Shown: piece by piece, positions 39,056 through 54,400 of the stretch
Layout of the letters: each line of letters begins with the position of its first letter
Numbering within the stretch: position 1 is the first letter of the stretch
Assembly (NCBI GenBank): GCA_026874595.1
Contig: CM049319.1
Location: forward strand, 6,272,101 to 6,336,100
Reading direction: 5' to 3'
Origin: Sipunculus nudus
Lineage: Eukaryota; Annelida; Sipuncula; Golfingiida; Sipunculidae
Length of the DNA: 64,000 bases
Notes under the pieces: model-generated
Told to the model about the DNA's origin: nothing
The model's input: the letters and a program-made list of their open reading frames with translations, nothing else
The model's database searches: none
Position numbers and translations under genes: made by a program

Positions 39056-39123
<68 letters not shown>

Positions 39124-41566
39124 CGTGAAATCTCTAATAAAAAAATCGGGGAAATGCCATGCAATTATGAACAAAGATAAACTACTTAATATATACACTA
39201 ATCAAACATTACTTATTATACATATAAAAATAATATGTCATACACGCTTAAAAAATAGCCATATACGCATATATTTTTATCATCACTAAATTTGACCTTG
39301 AAATTCGTTCCATTACTGAATTCTCTAAATTTTGCGATTTCATCTTAAATCACCTTTAATACATTTTACACGATCCTGTTATTTTTACACATATTCTTAA
39401 TTCATAATCTCCATTTTTCTCTCTTTTCATTATGGATTAGACATGATTTTCTATTACATTTAAGCCGTTCAGTTGAAACTACATTATTTACGAACTATTT
39501 TCTCATCAGAGAATGTTTACATGGTTGTCATGGTAAGTGTTGTCACACCTACCATCTGCTGTTCCGTGTATGACCATAAACTGTTTCCCCTTGAAATGTT
39601 GTGCTTTATTTGACACATTCGCATTCTGCAATGAAATTATATTTAATAAAGCAAACATGTATCGTTACGAATGACTTCAAAGATTTAATATTTAAGTCGG
39701 TGATGGAGACTTTTATTCCTCAATTATAATATTATAATTATAAACTTGATTCAGGTTAAGTTTATTAATCGGCGATTCAGATGAGCCATATAAAACGCTG
39801 GAATACGTTTTATTTTTGAATATTGGATGTCAGAAAAAGTTCTTCGAATGCTTCCTATAGTTCTTCAGTTAAGCAAAGTTTCCAAAAGCGAATACAGTAA
39901 CGAATGCAGAAGGGTTTTCTGAATCGCTCAGGATAGCGAATCTGAGGCTTATCGCGCGTCTTTCGCAACTCATATTCGCGTTCGCCTTCGCCCTACGGGC
40001 TTTAGTTCTTCAACTTTGACCGACTTACGTCATATCCGGTTGGGTTATCCTTGAGGAGTCCCATGTATCGTTCTGTGTAAATGGTATCTGTTAAAAAGAC
40101 ACGTGATACAGGATATTTGTAAAAGCATATAGCAGAGACGACTGAATCAATATATGTAACAAACGGGTGAGATCCGAGACTATTGCTGTTGAAATAAACT
40201 GCACACAGAATACCAGGAAGAGCGTTTTTCTTTCCTGCAAATATTCATCATATTATCTTACTCTGCACATAAAAACTGAAGGGTTGTCCGTGCATCTGTC
40301 TATCAAGGCAACCAGAATGATTACATTTTCAAGTAATTGCTTATATTCTTATTCTACTCTGAAACACAGTACTGTAAAGGGCATGATGATGATGGTGATG
40401 AAGACGATTATAATATTATTATGATTAGTAGTAGTAGTCGTGTAGTATTAGTAACAGTAGCCGCAGTAAATTTGATGAGGGTGATGGTGATATTATCATT
40501 ATTGTGATACTGAAGTAATGGTAGTAGTAGTAGAAGAGGTATTAGCAGTAGAAGTTGTGCAGGAAGTTGTATTTAAAGTAGCCGTAGTACAGTTAATGAT
40601 GGTGGTGATGATGATAATTATAATTAATATTAGTAGTAGTTGTAGTAGTTGTGCTTGCTAGTAGCTGTTGTTGTACAGGGCATAGTAAAATTGATGAATG
40701 ATGATGGTGATGATGAATGGCAGTAGTACTTGCAGTAGTAGTTATGCTAGCAGCTGTAGCTGTAGTAATCATAGTAGTGTATTAATGGTGGTGGTGATGG
40801 TGTTGTTGCTATTAAATGAAAAGCTGCAAATTCAAATCAGCAAATCGCCAGCATATTTGCATTAATCGACCTTAACATAACTATATACGACAGCCTTTTT
40901 ATTTTGTAATTCACAGTAATTTACCATAATATCGCCAGTCTGTGACCGGAGCCACCGCTATACCACAGGGAATGGCGTAGGTGTCGTTAGCCACGGCGTG
41001 AGCCGTAACAAACCCGCCGTAAGACTGTAAAGAAAAGGTCATGGGTCAGGCCTGAGGTAACCTTATTAAATAAAGCATTCAAATTGAATTTAAAAAGATA
41101 TAGCACGTGAGTGTGCATTCACGTGATGTTATATCAAAATGGACACAGGTCTAAAACTGATCGGCTTAGCTTACGTGAATGTAAAACTGTTGATATTTAC
41201 AAATATACATGTTGTATATAAACTGTACATTTCATTTTTTCTAAGTACACAATTCATCAAGTCCCCTTTTTTAATTTGTCTCTTACATGTAGGTCATAAC
41301 TGCAAAACGTGCCAATTGGAAATTTTATGTCTATTCATTTTATACAACAGGAAGGAGATTTCATATTTATTTTTCTCAACCTTATAAAATAATTTAAAAT
41401 TTCAACACATATGTATCATGCCATAATAAGGCTTTAACAGATTCTACATGATCCCTGATGAAGAAGCAATGGAATGTCGAACCTCAGCAAGCATAGAAGA
41501 AAATTTTTCTGACAAAAGGCACCTTCAGATTTAAAATTCAATAAAAGATTTATAGAACAAATACAA

Positions 41567-41620
<54 letters not shown>

Positions 41621-44600
41621 GTGTAGGTACAAGTGCCTTGAAGGTGGAGGCGTACATATCATATAACGTGTAAAAAGAATGGCGTGGTTTATTAAACTTT
41701 GGAAGTTGAAATTAATTTGGATCCAGATTAATCGAAGGCTGTAAAACAAAGTTAATCTTTACCAGTGTCTAATTTTGCCCGTGTAATAAAGGTTATCACG
41801 ATTTTTACCATGGACCGGTTTAATGATAGTGCAAAAAAAGTTTCTTTGTCTCTGCCTGTGGTGTATTAAATCACACCTCGGAGGCGGAGTTTAATCTAAG
41901 GCAGCTGTTACCTGATATTAACGAAAACAAAAAAAAACTGATAGAAATCAGTGGAAAAATAAACTTAAAACCATCATGCAGCATATCATTCGAAAAGAAA
42001 TAATCGGGACCAAATTGAAATGTGAACAATGAATAAATCCACATAAAATACGTGCCTTGACGAATTCTTCAGTAAACGTGCAGGAGATATTAATCATGAA
42101 AGAGATACATGCGTGTTGAAACCTGCCGTTCATTATCTGGATCTAGAAGAAAATGAGTGCCACCTTACATCTTCTCACTCATAATAATCCGGTTTACATA
42201 CCAGTCAAGGCCGGGTTGTCCCTCATTCGAAATTCAAGAGTTAAACACCCAGGAAGGCAAACGAAACCAGCGTGGCATTTTAATTACTTATAACGGGTAT
42301 TCATTGTTGTTTCTGGTGTAAAGAATTCAAGGTGTCCTCTCTTAGATTATCCATCCCCGGGTTATTAGAAAAAAATATAATATTACCTCCAGATCCGGGG
42401 GTAGCCATAACATGAGGCACCTAAACCGCTACGTATGTCAATTCTTGTATCTTCAGCTAGTTTATCTGATAACCTTCCCACCAACTATGCCATCGTGAAG
42501 TATACCACAAAACACCAAATGTAAATGGGTCTTGAATTCGCCAAAACACAGGTTTCCGCCCAATGCCAGTTTTAAAAAGCATTACGTACAAAGTCTAATA
42601 CAAGAGTTTCCGTCAAAAAGGAAAATGATGGAGTAATGATTATACTCAAATCTGTGTCCAGATTGTTTTTCTTAAAAAATGAGTTTCCGTCAGAAAAGAA
42701 AATGAGGGAGTAATGTCAAATACGTGATTTTTATACAACAGAAAGAACTTTGCCAATTATTTCCTCTACATAATATACCATCCTCTAAAACCTTTTTCAA
42801 TTTCCAGTTATATAAAACCTGGATTTTTCAAGTCTTAAAGTAATGATTTTTCAAGTCGTAAATTTTCGGGTTTTTTTATTATTTGAAGGAACTTCTAGGT
42901 AAGGCATTATTTTTTATCCCAGCTAATTGAGCGTTTTTTTTCTTATTCTGCCTCAGGACCAAAACGTGTCTTCCTCAGTGGCCTTCATGAATTGCTTTCG
43001 ACAAAAAAGATGGACACAGAAACTTGTAATTTTTAGTAAATCTTGTTACTTTATACCTACCCATCCCCAGATGGCTGTCCTGTTGGCGTCAATAAACCGT
43101 TCCTTTTTGAGAAAACTGAAAAGTACATTAAGAGTAGGTCAAACGCAGTACATGGTTGTCAATCAACCATGAAAAGATAAGCACAAGCAACGCTATAAGA
43201 CTTATAAATTAGTAATAAAACGAACAGTTGTCCGAATACGACAAACGTAGACTGTTTGTACATTTGCGCAGGCAATATTCGCATAGATAACACAGCAAAC
43301 TTAGCGTTCTGTTTGTTGAAATCGTTACAAAATAACCATCACAGTTTCAACAGTTTGAACGTTTTATTTACAGATATAGTCACTAGGATGTTGACAACTC
43401 ATTTTACGTATATGTGATTTTGTTCATATTTTTTTCGATTTCACTATATCTCAGATATATTGAACAACACCACTGGAATACCTTTGATGACGCCCCTGTT
43501 TTGTGCAATGTCCTTTATTTTTATATTTGTAAATTTGATCAATCTTATCTACAATACGTTATCTTAAGATAGAAATCCCGTCTCCAGATTGGACGGACTC
43601 ATTTGCTTATTCCCGATCTACTGATGCACGCTTAGTGTTTTGAGACTGATATAGGATCATTTATGGTGAACACCAGCCCTAATCCCTGCTCCAACCCCGA
43701 TAGGAGGATAAAAAATATTTTTATTTAGAAAAAACTAAATACGTCCTAGTTACTTAATCCATTGCATTTTAATGTCATGCGCTTGCACCCACTGCGTTTC
43801 AAGTTCTGATTGACAGACGCTGTGTCATATGCGATATAAAGTATACTGCCTTTAATGATTGAATGGCGTGCAATTTTATAAATTACTTCCTATCTCGAGG
43901 TGTGTCAGATCTGGTGATGGTGCAGTGGAACCTCTCCTAGTGGGCACCTCTTTTCACCTGATTATTATACGCATGACCTCAATACAGTGAGCACCTCTTT
44001 AAAGAGGACATTTTGGTCCTGTGACACGCGGGCCTACATCATGGAGTAATCACTTTACATATTCTGCATGACGCACACAAGACGGTTTAACGAAACGATC
44101 GTCTGGCGGAGCAATACATATTTTTTTACATGAAAGTTCTGGGACACAAGTACAGTATAAATACTTACTCTACAGCCAGTAGTTGGTCCTCTACCTCAAC
44201 CGTCCCGAGAGCGCCATACGTGGAGTGAAGGACGCTCTGTCCGCGGCCTGATGTCCCGTGCCCGTCCACCGACACACAGACCACGTGCTCAGAGCTCGCC
44301 AAGTGGGTCTCCCATCCCAACCGGAAACGGTGCGTCACACGCCTCGTTCCCGGTCCGGCGTATCTAAAGAAAAAAACAAAGGGAAACGGTGAAAAGAAAA
44401 ATTAAACGTCAGTCACTCTCTGATACACCCAAGCTATACCCTGCATATGTGTGCTACGATGGCTGCATCACAGGTTACCTCTGCACGACAGAAAAAGGCG
44501 ACACTTTACATATGACTATGGCCCCATCCTGGGATAAGTTAAAAAAATTCCTTTAAAATATCATATTGAGGTATTATTAAGATTACGTCAGAACTGTAAT

Positions 44601-45356
44601 TGATTGTTCTTTTTGTGTTACCAAAATTTCCTAAAAATCTGTAAATTACTGTTTTTTTCCCGGACAATTTGAAAAACTAACCAAAATGAACAAAAATCTC
44701 CAGAATGTTGACGTCACACTATATTTGTGTGCTGTACATATATTTGCTTGTTACAAGACCGTGCACTCACGTGTGGACTAATAAAGGATATTTCTTCGAC
44801 GATTTCTCTTTCCAGGCAGGAGGTAACAACAACTCCATGGTTACAGCTACAACACAAAGACATACCAAATATAAAGGTCATGTTGTGCAGGAGTAATTAT
44901 GCCAGTTAGTTATGCAAAGTATATGTTGCCTTTATAGCCCGTATATAGCCCTACAGGGCTATGGTGTCGTATTTTTAAATATATAGCTTATTAAAAATTA
45001 AGGTCTATATTCCCTTACATCTTATTGATTGAAGTTTATACAATTTAGAGAAACCACATGTATTAAGTAATTTTATAAATGTATAAAAATGCATCACGTA
45101 CGCATCAAGTAATTAACTCATTATTTTACACAGATTTTAAATTTTCAATTATATATTTTCGTACTTTAATTGTCAAATTATCTATTACAATATAAATAGT
45201 TTTTGCATTGAAATAAATAGAAATGTTACCCACTGAAGCCATTGGCAAGTTGAACGTCCTTAAACTGTCTCTGTGGCATTGCTTTGGTTGGGAATAAGTC
45301 TCGGAGGGCTTGGTTGTCTTCTAGTATTATTGCTGATAGAAGATATGAAATATATA

Positions 45357-45427
<71 letters not shown>

Positions 45428-48400
45428 CAAAGATTTTCTATAAGACGAATTAATATTCTGAAGAGATCACTTTTCATTTCCTTTTCCTAAGTTCTGTCAC
45501 CGTAAACATTTTAATTAAAACAGCAGCGTATTCAAATCTGTTATGCTGAAGGTAAAATTTATCTTATTATATATGTTATAGTAGGTCTTTTAGTAACTTG
45601 GTACTACGATATCATGGGGCTTTTTACAGGGGGGGGGGGCATGAAATGAAAATACGCAATAGATGCATTTCAAGATAATTCCGTCAATCAGTTCACATTT
45701 TCCTCTGTAATCTTACAACTGAATTCATTTAAGATATGTCGATTGTCAAGATTGTCTTATTTAATTGTCATACCTGTTAGCCCATGTTTTGAATTCTTAA
45801 AACAAATATAAATTGTGAGTAATATAGTGCTGAATATTTAGCCTATTGGAACTGGTTACTTTAAGCGAGTGAAAACACCCTTGTGCATGCGGACGACCTT
45901 GGCCAGTAATTTAAGACCTTTAATCTTCACCAAACCTGCTCCACTAGAGTGGAAGTTGTATTTTTCTCCCTACAGGAATACTACTCAGTTTATATTTTAG
46001 TATCTGAAGCCTCACCTTGGTCAGAATACACGGATCTGAGCATATAGGAAGGTATATCAGGCCCGAGGCACGATAGCAGGTAGTACCGGGCACTGGCGCT
46101 GAAGGTCGCGTCGACAAACTTACACTCGGGTTCCAGGTCACACGTCTCGCAAAATGGCTGCTGGGGTAGGCCGTCCTCCCATGACAATACGATGCTACAA
46201 AAATATAAATATCATAAAATATATTAGCGATTTAATGGTATAATGCCACGAATATGACAAACAAGTTACCCATGGGCCATGAAGCTCAGCTCAGCCAGAC
46301 TTTTGTATTTGAAGGTCTAAAAAAATATAAAAAAAGCGTAAAATAATAGAAAAAAATACAGGTGGCGCCACCAGTCTGCAAGAACTGATGAAACACTCCA
46401 AAATCAATATGCATGCAAAGAATCATGGCGATAAATGCATAAGTTATTCAGATACTGGAGCTTTTGTGTCAATTTTGTGATTATTCCGGGGGGTACTAAC
46501 GAGTCTAATAGCTCGGAGAATATGGGTAACAGAGATCTAATTTCAGGTTTTTAAGGAGATTTTTCATGAATTTCCTCGGATATGAAGTGGAAAGATTCTA
46601 TGTAGAACGGTTACAATTTTTGCCCTCTTAACTGACGACCTGTTGACCGGAGGGCCGGACTGATGACAGATACAAAGAGATCACTATAGCTCAGATTACT
46701 TTCAGTCAGCTAGGCTAAAAACGCTATGTTTTGATTTTTTTCTGAATTTGTTGATACGAATCGTTCTTTTTCTACATAAAACCAGGTGTTAACCTTGCAA
46801 CACAGTTAAAAATAAATCAGAGCTCTTGACAATTTAGTAGACAAGGCATTTAATGATAATTTATTAAAGTATAAGATTAAAATAAACCAATAAATATATT
46901 TCTAAATATAAACGACGTCATAGTATGATTTGCCTCTACCTGTATAGATGTTTTTTCTTTGTATCTTCGGGGCGGGATGCAAAGAAATACCTGAAACAAA
47001 AAAATAAAAGCAATAATTTTGTCTGAATTATTGCGTGTGTTGTTGACGATGTGAAATATACGTATCAAGATATTGTCGGAGGCATGAAACCCCTTCAAGG
47101 AGTCACATGACGCTGCAATGGGTAGCCTGAACTGCTGCCAAGGTTCAACAATCATATATCCCAAGCCACCTCCAGATAACACCTGTCACAATTAGACAGT
47201 ATTAAACATCTTTTTGGTGAATCAGATTACGTCCAACATTTACCGGATTGTTATTCGAATGTAATCTAAACCCTCCATAGTATTTCAACAAATTGTGTAC
47301 AATACTTTCGCGAAAATCTGCTGACAGCCAAATGGTGGGTAAAGGATTATTCCTCACATCAAATGACGGAGGTATAAGTATTTAATCATTTATGGATTGT
47401 CTACTTACACTTTTCCTTGTTCGGCATTATAAGCGGCCAGCGATGACACTTCCAGCAGTCCGTCCGTCAGTTGCAAGATCCGACGGCCCAGGGTTATCTG
47501 CAGTTTATCACACCCAAAGGTTATGTTAACCTGAGTACTTATTACGGACAGTCGGACATCCCGGCAAAAAAACACGGGAGAAAAAAGTCTTTTATTTCAT
47601 GTTCTCTTTTTAATTTCATGATTAGTCAACTGGAACCTGAAACTGAGTTTGGTTTAGGTAAAGCATTCTCTCTGTAATACCTTAAGCAAAGGTGGTTTTT
47701 GGTTAAAATGCAAAATTATCTGTGACACAGATTGCGTTGAGGTTTTCAGCTATTCATGCGATAATTACAAACTAACGGCAAGAAAGAAATAAATGGAAAT
47801 TGATTCGGCTGATGTTTTCCGAACTGTCGGACATTACAAATTAACAAGTAAAACTAAATATTCCTTTATATGATACTTTAGCTAAAGTCATTCTTAAACA
47901 TTACCTTGTCTTAATGAACAATGAAATCAAGAAGATTTTGTTCATTTTTATATGTTAATATACACATATATTTTTTTATTTATATACTGAATGTGTATGA
48001 TCCCCTTTATGCATGTAAAGTGAATAAGACAATGAATGAGAATGAAGACAAAGGAAAGACAAGCAATGAAGAAGATAACCGGAACTCAATTATCGCACAC
48101 TCTGCAAGTAATAATTGCTGGGACACTAATTATATGCTGTTGGACTATGGATGGATTTGACTTACGTCCGTGGCCACAAGGACGATGTGCTTCCAATACC
48201 CGTACGACCTGACCTCTCTCGGGACGACCACCAAGTACCCGGGAGGCTCTTTTACGAACAAAGGAGGTCGCTGAAGTAAAACCAAAAATCCTCTTTACTT
48301 TCATATGTAAGGTAAAGCAGGTGTTATGTTTTAATGCCATAATATTCTACATGTATGACAACATGCTGAAACCGAACATTTTGCTACGTTATAGATTTTT

Positions 48401-51400
48401 AGCATTTAAGCATGTTAATTTCATATATCATAAACATATACAAGCTGCTAAATCCACACACACATACACACACACATATATATATACTAATTTATTTACT
48501 TAATTTACAAAAAAAAGGTAATATATTTTTGCTATTTTACATTTTAAAAGCGCTTACAGAGAATTACTTTGACATAGATGAGGTATTCAACGTAAGCGAT
48601 TTCATTATCTTTACATTCCAAATATGTACAAAAAGTATACTCACTATTGTGACCCAACCCTTTCTTCCGTTCATATCTTCTACCAAACTCTGCAGCAGGG
48701 ATAGAAGCGTGCAATTAAAAACATTTACTAATACCATAATTACTTTTCAGGATTATGTAGTGTTTAAGTATGTCTTCGATATTCTGACTAACATTCAAAG
48801 TAACCTAAATCTAACTTTAAAGTTTGTTTGTGTCCACTATTGCCCTCTACCTTTACAATTCAGCAGTTAAATAAAAGAATGCATGAATCATGCAGTTATC
48901 AAGTTTAAACACGTCCCCGGGAGTACATGTTTCCACAACATGAAATGGCAAAAGAAAGCACACGCGGTTATATCATAAATAAGAATCAAGACATTTTAAG
49001 AATTACACATTGTATTGTTATTGATTAATCAATTTTAATATGAAAAAAATTCAAATTATATTTATTGACCAAGCAATAATTTTCTTGGCACGAGTGCAGA
49101 TTTTCTTAAGGTAATTTTTACGTCATTACTTTTGTAGAACATTGTTACAACATTATTAGCAGTCATTGTTTGTATTCACTGGGCTTGTCTTGTATAAGTT
49201 TTTTATTTTTTTTCTTCTGTTGTAAGCCTTATTTGACAAAAAAAAATATCAACCTGAAAAGCGTAGAGGCGACTCTTTACCCCTCCCCCATGGCATGCAG
49301 TTTGTATACTTTGGAAAATGTCGATACTTGTGAATGGATCCTAAACTACCGGTTGACCGAAGCTTCTAGTTCCTGAGTCTATTAACAGATGTCTCTTTTG
49401 TGCCTATTGACATTTCATTCATAGCTCATTTTTATATTTGCCAACCTTGGACATATTTGCATCCTAATCACTCTTCTTTTATATATAAACATATATGCCC
49501 ACACATTTGAAACCCATAAACATAACCAACCAAAAAATTACCAAATATTTACAGAGAGGTTTTTCATAACAATTCTCAGATAATGTTCAAACCTTTATAA
49601 AATTATCAAAAATAAATAAATATATACCTGCTGACAAATCCCAGAGAGTGCGCTGCAGTGCATGATGTAAGATCTAGTTTGCGGGCGGTTTAACCACGTG
49701 ACCACGAGATGTGTGTTGTTCTGCCAGTACACCCCGGTCAGATAGTGCTCCCTGAAACAAAACTGCTATATTTGAATGTAACTCTGACCAGCGGTCATAA
49801 ACTGTTAAAAGTATGTACGATTTGTATTCATGAGTTTAAAATCATGTTATTCAAGAGATGGCAAGGGTATTTATTGCTTGCCGGAAATCTCCGGTTTCGG
49901 CAAGCAGGTTGGTCAGTCGCGGATGTCTGTTTGTCTGTGTACACTCTAGAGGCCACACCTTTGCAGCTATTGCTTTCAAATTTACACAGCTGGTAGACAA
50001 GCAAAAGACCTCGAAGCATATTGTTTTTTGGCGACATAGGTTAAAGGTCAAGGTCAAGGTCATCAAAATTTCTCAAAAACATTTTTTCTTCATATCTTTG
50101 TTACTATTAGGCGTATCTGCTTCAATCATAGCTTATTTTAATCGTCATTCCAAGGCCTTTCTTTTGATGTGTAGCTGCCTAAAATTTGCTGTAACCATGG
50201 TTACGCATTTTTGTGGGAAAAATCATGATATTCGAAAATAAGGGGTCTTATTTTTCTAACTTTGTCAGTTTTAAAGCTACAGAGGTCTATGTACTTTTAT
50301 CAGGTACCATACAAGTAGTGTTATTTGATTTTATTACAAGTCTTGCAATATCTAGTACAATATCTCGTCAAACGAGATATTTCGATATTTCATTCATCTG
50401 GCCCTGGAGGCCACGGTTTCGCATGAATCTGTTTTAAACTGATACATAATATGTCTTACACTAATATCTCGAAACATATTTTTCGTTATTTCGGATATGG
50501 CCGCTAGGAGGCGTTGCACTCTAACCTCCAAACATATCATTTTTTAGCCATATCTCCAAAACTATAAATCTCAATTACAGAAGCTATAGCTTATATTCTT
50601 CCTCTGAGTCTTCTCCATCACCCGGTTAAGTCAGCTGGTCTCTTTTTTTTGTCACTCTGTCAGTATGTCTGTCTGTTTGTCAGCTGTCTTAATTTCTCCT
50701 GCTTGCTAGTTCATGTGTCCTACATATAGCATTGTACAGACCACAGTTTTGCAGAAATCCTTATCAAACTGGTACAGTTGATGTCATATACTATAATCTC
50801 GAAAGATATTTTTCATTCTCGGGATATGGCTGCTAGGGGGCGCTGCACTCAAACTATTGCAACATTTCACTTTTTGGCCATACCTCCAAACCTTATCTGC
50901 ACAAACTATAACTCATTTTTTCTAAATACCTTCTTCATATGATTATCTAGTCATCTTTTATCTCAAATGTGTCAGTGTTTTAGTATGTCTGTCCGTTTGT
51001 CGGTTGTTGTCAGCTTTGTCTGCTTTCATGTTCTTTTGTGTGATATATGTCATTCTACATGACCCAATTCTTCAGCAATCGCTCTGAGGGTTACTCAATT
51101 GATGGAAAACCGACACTTTGTATCGTCTGTCAGCCTGTCTGTCATTTCAACTTCCGGCAAGCGCTCGACCTCTGGTCGTCTAGTTTTATAATTCTTGAAC
51201 TGAATATAAACTGAGTTTATACTTTTAGTTGTATTAGTAATAGTTGTATTAGCAGCAGAAGTAGTAACAGTGGTAGAAGTAATAATATTACGATGGCGGT
51301 TTTGACGTGTATAAAAAAACTTAATATTACATATTACAAAACATCAGACACATATATATATATTAATATATTGAACATTTATAAATAAACGAGAAGTATA

Positions 51401-54400
51401 AATAATCATAATGATTATCATCCATGTCCTAGGTCACACAAAAAAGTACTATTCTTGGAATTCTGCAAACAAAAAAAAATATGTAGCTTTTCCCCTTTTT
51501 ACCGGTTGAGACACACTAAGTGGAATTTTGCCAGTTTGCCAAGAAAATACAAAAATGTGCTCTAAAATTTGAAATAATAAATATGATAAATGTTCATTTG
51601 CAAAAAATATATATTTTTTAAAATTAAAAACGGGAGCACAATTACTTTTTTGTATGGCCTAATGGCGGCTGTAATAAAATAACTCATCTCGATGGTCTGT
51701 GTACAACGATTTTACAAACACTGGATTCAGCTCTGAGTTACCCAAATAGATACATTAACCTTACCTGCTTAAAAACTCCGGCGGTGGGTAGAGGCGTCGC
51801 TTCGTGTCGATGACGTTATATGTTTGAACGACGTATAATTTGACGTCAGGGGACACGTGATCATTCGGGTCTCCTGCCTGAAAAAAAAATAAATCCTGTC
51901 TTAAATCTGAGGTGAGCAATCATGAGGTAACGTGATCCCTTTAAATCTCGCACGAACATTTTTAGCGTTGGGCCATTTGCCAAAGAGGGCATTAAATAAA
52001 GGTAAAATCCAATGAAAGAATTATGAAATACAACTATTTTATCTTTAATTTTGACTGAGGATGATTAAATCTAGTTCTATGGTTTTTTTGTTGATATTAA
52101 ATAACTCTGATAAGAAATGAACCGAAAAATTATTCCCGTAAAATGATTTCTGTATTACCTTCGGATAAGGTAGGTCTTCAATTTGGCCGTACACGTTGAG
52201 GGTACTGCCGTACACCGAGTACCGGTACACCGGAACGTTAGTGTCGTTAAAATTCGCGAAGCACAGGAACTGGCTATTCGTACTCCACCAGTGGGCCTTC
52301 TGGTCTTCAAGCACTTCCTCTGTAAAAAAAAACATACACATTTTATTATCAATAGGAAATGTGATCATGCAAGACGGCCTCTTTCCTGCAGGTACGGATT
52401 CAAACGCTACAAAACTAACTCAGCATTTACATTCACGCTTTGGGAATGTAATCGGAATATTATGGTGTTGCATTTTCATGTCCTTATCAGACCCTGACTG
52501 ATTCATTCCTCATAAGCATTTCATATGGGTAACCATGAAGCCAATTTGTACAGATTATAACCCGAAAGTCGCAAGACAGATGTAAGAATCCGACATGAAG
52601 AGACAAGAACCGAACGAGGAATATTTGGCTAGTTAAAAAAAATCCAAAAAAATAAAATACTGATGTTGCGGGGGCTAAAAAGAAAGGGGTACAGATCCCT
52701 TGATGCACCATTGCACCTTCACTGCTCGAACAATCTCTAGTCAGAATTAAGTTTAGTTGATTCCGGGGTTACTTGACTGCCCAACTTTTCAATAAGACTA
52801 CAAAAGATCACACAACTAATGTCGCAGGGGAAAATGTTCCAGATTCCGACACATAGCCAATCATTTTAACATGGGCGTTATCTATATTCTTCATTTTATA
52901 ACAATACTTTGAACCCTTCCATAACACATTTCTTTTCTCAACTTTTGCCGATGGTCATGTGACTCGACTACCACAGACCGCTCAGCCACAGACACACTGC
53001 GCAGAATCAGACTCACACGACAAGGCTGGTTTTAGTCCATGGATTCTGAGCCACACAATGCACCGAGCTTCTAAACACACCAAGTTCGTGAGAAATTGTA
53101 TAACGGATAATAATATAAACATGGGCGTTTTTTTTGTAAATAAAATGTTACTAATTTTGAAATTGAAGGCTGACAGCTGAGTCAAGTGAAGCCGGACCTC
53201 CTCACAATATCAAACTGGAATACTTGGTATGATATCTGGTCCAAACTAAAAGCAACGAAAATCACATGGGTAAAAAGATTGTTAAAAGAAAATAGTAATT
53301 CAGGGTTGAGACAGTTAGTTAACATATGTTTAAAAAACATTGCTAGTTATATATTTACTTGTAATATAAAAATTGAAGATGCAAAAGATGTCCCTCTCTT
53401 TAAAAAATTAAATATATTTTGGTTTGAAATAATTTTAATGTGGTGTGGGTTTAACTTTTGCATACCTGAAAAAACTAATGAGGTTTTGAAACAATTTGTT
53501 TGGTATAATTTACATATTAAAATAAATGGCAAAGTTGCATTTTATAAGAAATGGTATGATGCGGGCATTCGATATATACAGGACTTAACAAAGAAAGAAA
53601 ACAACCATTATACTTTCTGTAATAAAGATGAATTACAGAATACATTCGGTATCAAAATAGACACAATGAAATATAATAGTATCATGCACGCTATACCACA
53701 AAAACGGAGAAGAGAAATTAAACACAGATACAGTCAAGAAGAACCATATGTATATAAAGTTGATAAATTGTTACAACAAAAGAGACCCACAAACTATATA
53801 TATAATGTATTCATTGCAGTGAAAGGTACACAGCCGGAAAATACCATTTTAATGTGGCAAAAAGATATTCCAGAATGTACAAAAGACAATATAAATGAAG
53901 CATTCCATAACATCTATATTACATCAATCTCTACTAAATTAAGATATTTTCAGTATAAAATTCTACATAGGATCCCGGCTTTAAACCCCTTCCTGGTTAA
54001 AGCTGGCATAACAGATACTGATCTTTGTACTTTCTGTAAAGAGGAGAAAGAAACTCTAATACATATATTTTATGACTGCATCCATATTAAAGAACTCTGG
54101 ATAAAGGTATATAAATCTTTTTGCAAAAATAATATATATGAACATGAGTTCAAATAGATTATTAGATAAAATTATACTTTTTGTAAAGTATTATATATAT
54201 GCCACAAAGTGCAAAGGGACGGTATTATCAATTGATGCAGTTAAAAATTTTATAAAAAATTATTACTATGTTGAGAAAAAAGTTGTAAAGGTGTAAATAT
54301 AAACTCGGTTACCACGAAATATTGTGGAAACCATTTATCAGCCAAATAACTTAATTGATTAGCATACTACTAAATTAATGCTATATGAGTATATAAAAAC

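Noticed and set aside
43915-44045. cagtggaacctctcctagtg as a pogo/Tigger-like transposon end
   Set aside because: The word resembles such ends, but I could not find a matching inverted end or a TA duplication.
46877-47182. 101-codon minus frame starting MLSGGGLGYMIVEPWQQF
   Set aside because: It overlaps DPP4-like exon k in a different frame and its N-terminal half does not match the peptidase. Phase shows the exon k frame is the real one.
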